Shown in pieces: positions 35,701 to 44,810 of a stretch of 64,000 nucleotides of DNA (positions are counted from its first letter, which is position 1; each line of letters starts with the position of its first letter). The stretch is from Acanthamoeba sp. SK_2022b (Eukaryota > Discosea > Longamoebia > Acanthamoebidae): positions 1 through 64,000 of the forward strand of contig JANDJZ010000125.1 in assembly GCA_027943245.1 (NCBI GenBank), read 5' to 3'. The notes below the pieces were generated by a model. The model was given only the letters and a program-made list of their open reading frames with translations, had not been told where the DNA came from and ran no database searches. A program made the position numbers and the translations under genes.

Positions 35701-35747
35701 ACACCCTCGCCAAGGTCTTCTACAAGTTCGCCAAGAAGACCGCATGA
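32719..35747 (+). CDS. DUR3: DUR3-type sodium/proton-coupled urea active transporter (SSS family)
   Basis: A high-affinity urea (and possibly polyamine) symporter in the plasma membrane. Start [16 protein letters not shown]; then [116 protein letters not shown] and [19 protein letters not shown]. These are, in order, the diagnostic DUR3 blocks. About 12 introns interrupt it, one with a (TGTGT)n array. The hydrophilic loop after the tenth or eleventh TM is highly acidic ([13 protein letters not shown]), and the last two TMs and a basic C-terminus end at 35747. AATAAA lies at 35816-35821, 69 nt after the stop. It follows the UT urea channel on the same strand. Confidence is very high. Confidence 0.95.
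34661..34730. repeat. (TGTGT)14 pentanucleotide array in DUR3 intron
   Basis: About 14 perfect TGTGT units fill most of a short intron between the donor after CTG (near 34630) and the acceptor at about 34758. Confidence 0.95.
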
Positions 35748-35867
35748 TGATGAGGACGATAATGACAGCCATGTCTTGTGCTCACGCAATAACAAATAAT
35801 TTCGTCGCCATTACAAATAAAAACAATTTTAAAAAATGCGTTATTTGTTCGTTATTTTTGTTTAATT

Positions 35868-36584
35868 TCACGGCTGCTGTTCTGTGACGCTGGTGGAGGT
35901 CGTGGCGGGGTCGGCCGAGGCAGCCATGCGCTCGTGGAACTCTTTTCGGACCTCCTCCTCCTTCTGCGTGATCCGCTTCATGACCTTCTTCATCACGATC
36001 GGCACCTGTAGCAGGGGGGCAAGTTCAGACTTGAAGAAGATGAAGAACAGCGATAAAAAGAAGATGCGACAAAGGCCTCACCCTCTCGTCGGGCCTGATG
36101 TCTTCCAGCGGGGCGGGAGGGTTGTTGACCCACTGCGCGTAGACGCTACGTCGCTGCTCGTCGTCCTTGGCTGCACGAGCGCGACTGTCAGTGCCTGCCC
36201 ATCTTCGACCCATTGATGGCCGAGGAGAGAAGGTTGGGGGGGGGGGCTCAGTACCGAGTTGGGTGTACCACTTCAGGCGGAGCTGATGCTTCTCGTCTTC
36301 GGGCAGGTCACCTCTCGCCTCGGGACACACCAGGAAGAGTCTGCAATCGCGAGTGACACGACACGACACACACCGCGCTTGAGCTTGAGCCTCAACACGC
36401 GTGATGAGTGGGTTCGGCGGTGGCACCTCTGCAGGAGGAGCGCGGTCGCCACGCTGAGGTTGAACGAGTCGGAGAACCCGTACATCGTCAGGAAGACCCT
36501 GTCGGCCCGGGAGCGCCGAGCGATGGCGAGGTGGGTGAGAACCCGCGAGTGCGCTCTTGATGCGCGTGCGCACGCAACACCACA

Positions 36585-36646
<62 letters not shown>

Positions 36647-37229
36647 CACACACAACGCGCACCGCTTATCGGCGGCCGCGAGCATCTCCTGGCTGCAGCC
36701 ATCGGCCTCGCGTCCGATCACTATTAAACGCGGGCCGGGGCGTCAGTCTGCGGCGGGGAGCGCCAAAGGGCACCGTGTGTATGAGGGGGGGAGGGGGCAT
36801 CCCGCACCGAGAGCGACCTTGTCCGGGATGTCGACCTGGACCTTCTCGTCGAGGCAGATGGCCGTCTTGCTCAGGTCGGTCACCCACACTTGCCTGCGCT
36901 CACGACGCGAGACTCTTGGTGAGACGGCCGCCGGCATGCGCGACACGCGCGCTCGCAGCGCCGACCAAACGCACCTCCCGTCGTCTCTAAGCGCCATGAG
37001 GCACTCGGTCGTCGTTTGAAACTCGCGGACGCTCAGCCAGTCGTCGCTTCCCTGTGCGTGTGTGCGCAGCGTGTGAGTGCCTCGCGTCGGTGATCGGGCG
37101 ATCGGATTGGGTGGTGGGGGGGTGGGGGCTCACCCGTGTGATCTTTCGGTTGGCGACAAACTTCTTCTGCTTCTGCTCGACGTTCTTGACAATCCATACG
37201 TGTTGAATGCCCAGGCACTCGGCAGTCCT

Positions 37230-37293
<64 letters not shown>

Positions 37294-37968
37294 CGCACAC
37301 ACGCACAGCGTTGGCAAATGCGTGCACCGAGGCCTCGCATTGGCGTGGCGGTGCCTGGGCCCCGGACGCACCGGAGCACGGCCTGTTGGTTGTGGTTGTC
37401 GTGCGGTCGCTCCAACACCAGCAGGAATCGCTGCGTGCGCTCAGATAGAACTGGCGCCACAGCGTGAGAGGAGAGGCGATCCGCTTGGGCGCGTGTTGTG
37501 TGTACCCTTTTCGGCGCGGCGCAGCCGTCGCGGGGCGGAGGCGGGGTCGAGGTCGGGGGCGGCCTGGGCCGGGGTGATGAGGGGCAGCGCGCCGGTGGGG
37601 TGCTCGAGCTTGCGCTTCTTGAGCTCCTTGGTGGTGGGCTTGTTGCAGAACTTCTTCCAGGCGCTCTTGGACATGTGGAGCGGAGTGAAGGCCCGCTTGG
37701 AGATTACGCGCTCCTCGGTGGCCTTGGTGGCCGAGTGGAAAAGGCCCACGCGCAGGACCGTCACGGCATTGAAGTCGTCGCTGTCGGCCGAGGCTACGTA
37801 CGTGACGCAGCCAAATGCCTGCAGATCCGTTTCATTCAAGACCTCGTTTTTGAGATTTGGATCTATCCGATTCCCGCTGCCCGATTGCGAAGATATCTCT
37901 GGCTCTACTTCTGCACCACCCGCTTCCGATTCTCGGGGCCTCTTCTGCACTTTGTTGTCCAAGTCCAT
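35868..37968 (-). CDS. TrmH/SpoU-family RNA 2'-O-methyltransferase
   Basis: A SPOUT-fold enzyme that methylates a ribose 2'-OH in RNA, probably tRNA Gm18. Exons run from MDLDNKVQKRPRESE (37968) to EQQP (stop 35868-35870). The first about 150 residues are a polar, Lys-rich extension without a recognised domain. The catalytic part follows: LVLERPHDNHNQQAVLRTAE (motif 1, with the NHNxxAVLRT Asn/Arg), then GSDDWLSVREFQTT, as in bacterial TrmH. Motif 2 is VALVIGREADGCSQEML, and motif 3 MYGFSDSFNLSVATAL (knot Asn-Ser). A C-terminal Glu/Arg-rich helix follows. The order mirrors bacterial TrmH rather than the very large eukaryotic Trm3/TARBP1. Two introns carry (TG)n tracts. It is convergent with DUR3, the stops being 120 bp apart. 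Confidence 0.82.
36586..36645. repeat. (CA)n microsatellite in TrmH intron, next to donor
   Basis: Reads (TG)n in the transcript and begins within about 15-20 nt of the 5' splice site that follows LAAADKR. One imperfect AACA interrupts it. Confidence 0.9.
37232..37292. repeat. (CA)30 microsatellite reaching the 3' splice site of a TrmH intron
   Basis: Reads (TG)30 in the transcript, directly followed by TACAG and the exon encoding TAECLGIQHVW. No ordinary polypyrimidine tract lies between repeat and acceptor. Confidence 0.9.
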
Positions 37969-38502
37969 TTGTCTCTTTTTAAAGCTTACAGTTTTACGGA
38001 CCGTAAAAACAAAAACAAATATTAATTTTTACCATTTTTACCGGCCTATCTTTTTAGTCCCGTGGGCGCCTTTCCATTCAAGTTCAAGTTTGATGGTGCA
38101 AATAACAATGCAACATCGCGGAAGCACTGTGGAGCTCGACGTCAACCTGTGTCTCCTACGGTTGCCTTCAGCCCAGCCTCAACCTTGCAGGCACTTATGT
38201 GCTCTTATGAACCAGTGTTAAGGATGTGGAGGTCAATTGATAATGATGTCTTGTTTGGATGTGATGCATAGGGTGGTCTAACCCTTTACTGGAGGTTGTT
38301 GTATTTCCTTTCAATGCTTGCCCTTCCTTGCATTTGGTGTGCTCCGTGAGGGCCCCCGATAACTCTCATTTTTCTCGTTTTTTAGCGGATCGGCGTGTGG
38401 AGAACGAAGAAAACTGGGGTGGGTGTGGCAAGAACAAGGTCACATCTTCGCCATAGCTCGGAAGCTTGATCAACGAGGAAAGGCCTAACGCGTTGAAGCG
38501 AA
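37969..38502. promoter_or_regulatory. Divergent intergenic region, TrmH / LAMTOR1
   Basis: 534 bp between divergent starts. A T/A-rich block lies at 37975-38060 next to the TrmH start. Short ORFs show no family features. No specific promoter motif was recognised. Confidence 0.45.
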
Positions 38503-39315
38503 ATGGGGGGTTGCTTTAGCACCGAGGACAAGAAAGGCATAGGTACCACACGCTCCACACGATCAATGTTTGGGCCAGAAACGTTCCTCAGCATCTCATC
38601 TTCATCTGTGATTTTGTTACAAAATCACAGCCCTCTCGCGAAAAGATAGGCATCGACAACTGACGCCCAATAGCTATGGGCGAGAGGACACCACGCCCAT
38701 CTTCATCAATCCCAAAGGGTAGGCCTGCATCTCAGCCCATTTCGCTGGATCGCAATTAATCACCCTTTATGTTATTATAGCCAACGATATGGTTTCGAAC
38801 TGGATCAACAGACATCCTACACCGACAAGGCGATGCTCGAGCAAGATGTCTTCCGTCAAATCGTCAGTAAGACTGCCAGGTATCTTTAGCTTGATCAAGC
38901 GCAGAAAGATTTCGAGCAAAGCTCACGCTAGCGTGCCCTCGCTGCAGGAACTTGATTGATATATCGTCACAGCTCACGCCTGTCCTGGAGCAGGAGCGAG
39001 TTATGCGGCAGAAACTCTACAGGTAAAGACTTCTGTGTTCTTGCTCGCTACCTCCAAGTAGAGTCAGGCACAGCTGACCTGTTTGTGCGCAGCACGAAGA
39101 CCCGTACGCTGCCATGCGACGCTGCGGCTCTGTTCAGCTTGCCGGTGGCTTCTTCGTCCAACACGATCGACCTCCTCTCTGCGCCCAACCACATCCAAGA
39201 GCAGCAACAGCTCATCGACGAGTGCACGCAGATTGCTCGCGCCTGGGCCGACACGAAGGAGGTGCACGACTGCGGGCGGGTGGTGATACCATTCGACGAC
39301 TTCTCGGTTCAGTAG
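38503..39315 (+). CDS. LAMTOR1: LAMTOR1 (p18) homologue, Ragulator membrane anchor
   Basis: A small protein (about 155 residues) in five short exons, easy to miss. The start MGGCFSTEDKK is a Gly2 myristoylation plus Cys palmitoylation signal, as in LAMTOR1 (MGCCYS...). Exon 1 ends ATA G/GT; exon 2 starts at 38631 (ALSRKDRHRQLTPNSYG); exon 3 has QTSYTDKAMLEQDVFRQIV; exon 4 NLIDISSQLTPVLEQE; exon 5 runs from about 39093 to the stop at 39313-39315 (HIQEQQQLIDECTQIARAW). The KTARNLIDIS helix corresponds to the conserved LAMTOR1 core. Known role: wraps the Ragulator complex and tethers Rag GTPases and mTORC1 to the lysosome. All splice phases agree, which supports the model. Overall similarity is low but the arrangement is diagnostic. 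Confidence 0.78.
38606..38630. repeat. Perfect 12-bp inverted repeat ending at the LAMTOR1 exon 2 acceptor
   Basis: CTGTGATTTTGT and its exact reverse complement are separated by one T. The right arm ends with the CAG acceptor used for exon 2. It would fold as a strong RNA hairpin containing the splice site. Confidence 0.9.
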
Positions 39316-39674
39316 AGCGAGGATGACGTGACAGCGGGTCACGCTGTTTTGAAGTAGAGGCGAGAGTGAGCGAGGAGGACGGCGAGTGAGTCGTGTCAAC
39401 AACGACATTTTGAAGAGGGACAAGGGGCCGACGATGAGCTGAAAGCAGAGGCTTTTAGAGGTGGTGATTATATGAAGCGAACCTCTCGAGACAATAAACA
39501 GGCACGACGAGGAAGGAGGCCACACCTCCCGCTACTACCCGCCCAGTCTCAATCCCCTCCGTCCTCTCTCCCCTGACCTCCCATTTAGCTGTTGCTTGAA
39601 TGAGCTTGTTGTGTGCAGAGCAAGTGGTGGAGTATGCAATGAACCAAACTTGATCCGCCAACAGAACAGGGGCT
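39316..39674. other. Convergent 3' region, LAMTOR1 / Cys-rich protein
   Basis: 359 bp between convergent stops. Only untranslated sequence is expected. No supported ORF, repeat or structure was seen. Confidence 0.45.
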
Positions 39675-40140
39675 TCAGTGTGGGAGGGCGCTCTGGGGCA
39701 CGCCGGCACAGGAGAGCAGGCCGGGCAGGCAGTACTTGTCGGAACAGGCCAGGCAGGCAGGCGAGTTCGGGCTAAGGCAGCTGAGAGCGCAGGAGGTGGC
39801 CGTGCAGTAAACGTCAGCGCCGAAGCAGGTGGCGCAGGCAGCGGTCAGACCGGCCTTCTGCTGGATGCACGTCGCGCTGCAGCCCGCGGCGCCGAGGCAC
39901 GAGATAGCGCAGGACTGCAGAGTGGAGTGGAAAGTCGAGTTGTACTTAACGAAGGCGGTCAAGTCCTGTGTGTCATTGCACGCGCCCTGTAAAGGTGGCT
40001 GCGAGTCAGTAGAACGCAAAGATTGCTTCCACTTCAAGAATACGTGCCTGATCTTGGCTCCACTCGTGAGGCAGGGTGAGCGAGGTAACCAGTTGCAGCG
40101 CAAAGGCAAGAGCGACAAGAAAAAGAAAGAACAGCTTCAT
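39675..40140 (-). CDS. Secreted cysteine-rich protein
   Basis: Two exons. Exon 1 (40140-about 40048) encodes MKLFFLFLVALAFALQLVTS, a textbook signal peptide, then LTLPHEWSQDQ. It joins exon 2 through an intron whose donor must be GC (CAG/GCACGT), since the nearby GT would break the frame. Exon 2 starts GACNDTQDLTAF and ends at 39675. The mature chain is about 110 residues with about 15 Cys in pairs such as CAISC, CATC, CALSC and CLAC, plus N-glycosylation sites (NDT, NST). There are no lipid anchors or TM. The spacing suggests a disulphide-rich secreted or cyst-wall/lysosomal protein. I do not recognise a named family; function is unknown. Confidence 0.65.
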
Positions 40141-40547
40141 CGTCAAAGAAAGTATTACACAAGAACTAAACTTCTTAGGCCTCAGGAGCTAGGGAACTCT
40201 CTCGCCAAGAGGCGTAGGCCAACCACAACAAGCTTGAAAGCTTGCGGCAAAAGTCTCCTGCTGGCTCCTTGGCTTGTCGACAAGCTAATTGGGACAGCTC
40301 GGAGACAGGTCGATCAGCGGCAAAAGGGCGGGGTCTGCGCAAGGTGGTACTCGGCGTGGTGTGCGAAGGCGAGGAAGGTGCTCTTGTTTAGGCCCAGGAG
40401 GGAAATCGAAACAAAAGAAGAAGGCCAGCGAAGAAACGTGGCCAGCCCTGCCCCATCATGTTTCGCGCGGCGAGCGACCGACACATGGTACGGCATTGCG
40501 GTCGCTCACCAGAAATCGGTCAATTTGCAGGGGGCGGGGGCGGTTCC
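40141..40547. promoter_or_regulatory. Divergent intergenic region, Cys-rich protein / PAS kinase
   Basis: 407 bp without a supported gene. It has an interrupted palindrome with 9-bp arms (GAGCGACCG at 40472-40480 and its complement at 40499-40507) about 40 bp before the kinase ATG. An AAGCTTGAAAGCTT near-repeat lies around 40230. Confidence 0.45.
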
Positions 40548-42992
40548 ATGCTTCGCAATTGCTCGCAAGAGGTGAGATACAAAGCGCTGGTACTAGCGCA
40601 CTAATGCTCTCACTCCCTGCAGTCGGTCAATAGCGCCATCATCACCATCGACAGCCTGGGTGCCATCCAGTCGGTGGACAAGGGGGCTTGCCAGATGTTC
40701 GGCTACGAACTAGAAGAACTGATGGGCCAGAAGGTGAACAAGCTGCTGCCTACCCCCTACCGCGAGCAGCACGATGCCTACCTCCAAAACTATCACAACA
40801 CCGGGCGAAAGCGAATTATTGGAATGAGCCGGCTCGTTGAGGGTCAGCACAAGGATGGCTCCATCTTTCCCATTCGCTTGGCGGTGTCCGAGGTCCAGAT
40901 GGGCAGCTCCAAAATGTTCATCGGCATGATCGATCGCGTGGAGGACACAGCGGGCACCGTCACGGCGAATAACGAGGGCACCATCATCTCCTGCAACAAG
41001 CAATGCGAGGCCATCTGGGGCTACTCGGTGAGCGAATTGGTCGGAAAGAACCTCAGCATTCTCATGCCCTCGCCCCACCGCGAACATCATGACAACTACA
41101 TCGCCAACTACCGCCGCACTGGCACCATGAAGGTGATTAATCACACCCGCAATGTGCCCGCACGACACAAGAACGGCACGGTCTTCCCCGTCTCCCTCCA
41201 GGTCACCAAGCTCAAGGTGGGCGTCGTGGAGCTCTTCAAGGGCCGCGTCGAGAAGGTCGATACCGAGATGGAGGCTGTCTTCACCCTCGACAAGCGCGGC
41301 GTCATTGTCTCCTGCAACAGAAACTTCGTCGCCCCCCTCTTCGGCTTCACCGACACCGAGCTCATCGGCAAACACATTCGCGTGCTCGTCCCCAGCCTCA
41401 CCAAGGACAGCCGCGGCAAGGTCAACACCTCCACCTCCTCATCTACATCTTCATCTTCATCCACGCCCGAAGGAGCCCCTGCCGCGGGATCTTCCAATCG
41501 CGGATCGCGCAAGCGAAAACGAAGCGTGCCGCGAACAGAGGGGGCGGGCGAGGGCGAGGGCGAGGGCAAGGTCAGCGCCGATGGAACTAAAGTCGACGCA
41601 GCCGGGAGCGGCGGGGGAGGCGACGGACTGGAGAGCGAACACAGCATCGAGACGCATGCCAACGAACTGCAAAACGAAATGTCGGCCCACGCGCAGCGGG
41701 AGCGAAAGGGGAAGGAGCGGGAGAGCAGCGGGGGCGGGGGCGAGGCGGCGCAGAGCGAGAACGACGCGGACGAAGAGGGCTCCGAGGAGAGCTCTGAAAA
41801 GGATCCGCTGGGGGACGACGATCAGGAGATCAGCATGGAAAGCTCGTGGAGCCTCAGCGGCCGGAGACGGCTCCAGGTGCGACACAAGGACGGGTCGGTC
41901 TTCCCCGTCGACTTCTCCATCAGCAAATTCACCAAGGACGACACTGGTACTGCCGCCCGTCTTGCACTCTCGTCCTTCTTCTTCTTCCTCTCTCTCTCGC
42001 TCTCCCTCTTTGCTTGTCAAACGAAAACTGAAGTCGAAACTGAAACGAAACGGATTTGGCTAACTGACTGACTGACGCCCGCCCTGCGTTCAGTTTTGTA
42101 TTCGGGACGCATTCGGCGCGTGGACGAAACCGATACGAGCATGACGGAGGGCGAGGAGTCTTCCGGCCACGCCCTGCAGGACAACAACATCGTGGGGGAG
42201 TACATCGTGGAGGGCAACGTCGGCCAGGGCAGCTACGGTAAAGTCAAATTGGCTTACCACCGAGCCACCCGGCACCAGGTGCGTCTCGACGCCTCTCTCT
42301 CTCTCTCTCTCTCCTTTCTTTTCCCCAAGGCCTGCGCCGGGGAGGGTGAGTGAGATCACTGAACTTCACGTCGTGTGATTCCAGGTGGCGATCAAGATCC
42401 TTCAGAAGGACCTCATGGACAGCGCCGAGCAGGAGCGCAGCCGGAGGGAGATCACGATCCAGAAGAAGCTGATCCACCCCAACATCGCCAAGCTCTACGA
42501 CGTCATCGAGTCCGAGGACCGCATCAACATCGTGATGGAGTACAGCGAGGGCGGCGAGCTCCTCACCTACATCACCAAGCAGGGCAAACTCAACGAAAAC
42601 GAGGCAAGGCGGCTCTTTCTCCAGCTTCTCTCCGCCGTCCAGTACTGCCACTCCCACAACATCATTCACAGGTATTTACCGCCAGCTCGCCCGCCTCTGG
42701 TCTCTCCTCTCCTCCTTCGTTTACGCGAGCGCAACTCACCGCTCGAATGGTCGGTTGGTCGTGGCAGGGACATCAAACACAAGAACATCCTACTGGACGG
42801 CGCGAAGAACATCAAGCTGATCGATTTTGGGCTGAGCAACTACTCGCAGGTGGGCGCTCTCCGGAGCACATTTTGCGGGACACCTGCCTACGCCGCGCCC
42901 GAGATGGTACTACACCGACCCGCCAGGAGGGAGCCCAGCTCGCGCCTCGTTGCCTGTGGCTCATCACGCGTTTCTCTCTCTCTCTCTCTCTC

Positions 42993-43063
<71 letters not shown>

Positions 43064-44373
43064 GTGTGGCGTGCTGCAGATCTTGGCAAAGAAATACGTG
43101 GGCCCAGAGGTGGACGTCTGGAGTATGGGCGTGGTGCTATTCACGATGCTCGCAGGCCGGTTCCCCTTCGGCAACGTCTCACACATCATTGACGGACAGT
43201 ACACGCTGCCGGAGACGATCAGCCCTGGTACCGCAGCCGCTCTTTGGCTCTGCGGTTGCGCTCTAGTCTAACCGCATGCCGCGTCTCGCGTTCTCGTGCC
43301 AGTGCTCGCCGACCTCATCCGCAAGATGCTTACGGTGGACACCGAGAAGCGAATCACGGTCAACGAGATCAACATGCACCCGTGGGTGGCCCTCGGCGGC
43401 AAGGAGCTGCCTCCGCTGCGGCCCTTCTCGCTCGGCCCCGCGGGCATGCCCTTTGGCGCTGAGAGCCCCATCATCGCCAACACCGGCGATTGGTCCCACC
43501 ACTCCACCCCCACTTCCATGCTTCCCGCGACAGAGGTAAGGCGATCTCCCCTCGCATCTCTCGCTTGCCGTCGTCTCTCTCTCTCACTCACTCCACGTTT
43601 GTTGCTCACTCGCCCTGCTTCGCGAACAGCAGTACAAGCCCGCGGGCGGTCCAGCGATGTACCTCCGCTCGCACTACCAGCCAGCGCCCTACGCCGCCGA
43701 GCAGCCGATGCCGTCGTCCATGCAGCCCACGCACGCGCCCGTGCGCATTCTCCCCAAGACGCCACCGCAGCAGATGTCCGAGTACGCCGCCTACGGCGAC
43801 AGCCCTGCCGGGCACGGCCTGGGCCATCTGCCGCAGATGGCCATGCCCGGCATGGGCGGAATGCATGGCATGGGCGGCATGCACCCGATCGGCGGCGGAC
43901 ACGCGGTGGCCGGCGGGATGGGACCGATGGTGCTCTCCGGCCTGCCCATGGGCGGCGCGCCCATCCCGCAGCCCACCTACTACGGCTACGCGCCCGCCAC
44001 CGCCGTCTCCACGGCGCCCCTCGCCGCCCACCCCACGGCGCCCACCGACGACGTCACCAACGGCAAGCGGCGCAAGCGGGAGATGGCCTACAGCCCAGGC
44101 CCCATCGCTCCGTCGTCGTCGTCGCCGACGATGCCGGCCGTGCCTCCGCAGTACTACCGGACGCCTGCGGAGATGGCGAGAGGAGTCGGGCTGGGCGGCG
44201 GCATCGCTTCGCCACCACCACCGCCACCATCGTCGGCGGCGGCGCTGCACGTCCAGACGGCGGCGGGCGTGCGAGGCGGGGTGAAGGACGTCTCGTGCAG
44301 CATCATCTCGACGGTGACCGACGGTGGCGGTGGTGGCGCCGACCCGGACGGCCTCAGCGGCGAGCGGGCCTGA
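40548..44373 (+). CDS. Triple-PAS sensor Ser/Thr kinase, AMPK/SNF1-like catalytic domain
   Basis: A cytoplasmic signalling kinase with N-terminal sensing. The short first exon (40548-40571, MLRNCSQE) splices in phase to 40623. PAS1 (SAIITIDSLGAIQSVDKGA) and PAS2 (TVTANNEGTIISCNKQCEA) are close relatives and share HKDG/HKNG turns. PAS3 (MEAVFTLDKRGVIVSCNRN) is split by about 180 residues of acidic/Ser-rich insert before its last strands (RRLQVRHKDGSVFPVDFSI). The kinase has GQGSYGKVKLAY, VAIKIL, HRDIKHKN (junction of two exons), DFGLSNYS and an AMPK-like activation loop STFCGTPAYAAPEM with a phosphorylatable Thr. The C-terminus is long, Met/Gly/Pro-rich and disordered. All catalytic residues are present. 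The ligand of the PAS domains (redox, light, metabolite) cannot be told. An upstream exon cannot be excluded. Confidence 0.88.
42970..43060. repeat. Compound (TC)n(TG)n microsatellite in kinase intron
   Basis: Intron 42907-43079. A (TC) run passes directly into about 33 TG units that end 19 nt before the CAG acceptor. Transcript sense is (UC)n(UG)n. Confidence 0.95.
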
Positions 44374-44810
44374 CCGCGAGAGCACGTCTGGGCGCAGACC
44401 GCCTTGGCTTGTACAGCGAGAAGGAAAAGTTAACATTAGTCCAAAAACAAAGAAACAACCAGAACCAAAACATTGCCACAGGCCTATTTATTATTGATTG
44501 GCGTGGGCTGCTTGCTGCAAACCGGGAATTTGCGGAGCACCAAAATATCATTTACGAAACAATTTCGATTTTCACTCGAGCAACGAGGTCTTCTTTCTTT
44601 TTTCTTTTGGAGGCTTCGCGTTACAGAGCAGCGGGTTTTGGCCTGTAACGGAGTCCTCCGCATTGGTCGAAAAGTTCAGGAAAAATTGAGCTTTGTATGC
44701 TCTCGGCCGTCTGCCGTCTCCTTCTCCCTTCCACCTTACAAACCACCAACAAGCAACGCTCGACCAGCCCAACAACTTCATCACACACACACACACACAC
44801 GCCAAACAAC
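44374..44810. other. Intergenic, PAS kinase 3' end and Ser-rich protein promoter
   Basis: 437 bp. It contains an AT-rich block with TTATTTATTATTG (about 44485-44500) consistent with 3' UTR. A short (CA) run lies immediately before the next ATG (44783-44800), probably in its 5' UTR. No gene was recognised. Confidence 0.45.

Noticed and set aside
40472..40507. 9-bp interrupted palindrome before the PAS kinase as an operator
   Set aside because: Short arms with an 18-nt loop in GC-rich DNA are expected by chance; only noted in the intergenic entry.
42375..43271. Alternative frame through the kinase exons
   Set aside because: The +1 frame lacks kinase motifs; the other frame carries VAIKIL, HRD, DFG and APE.
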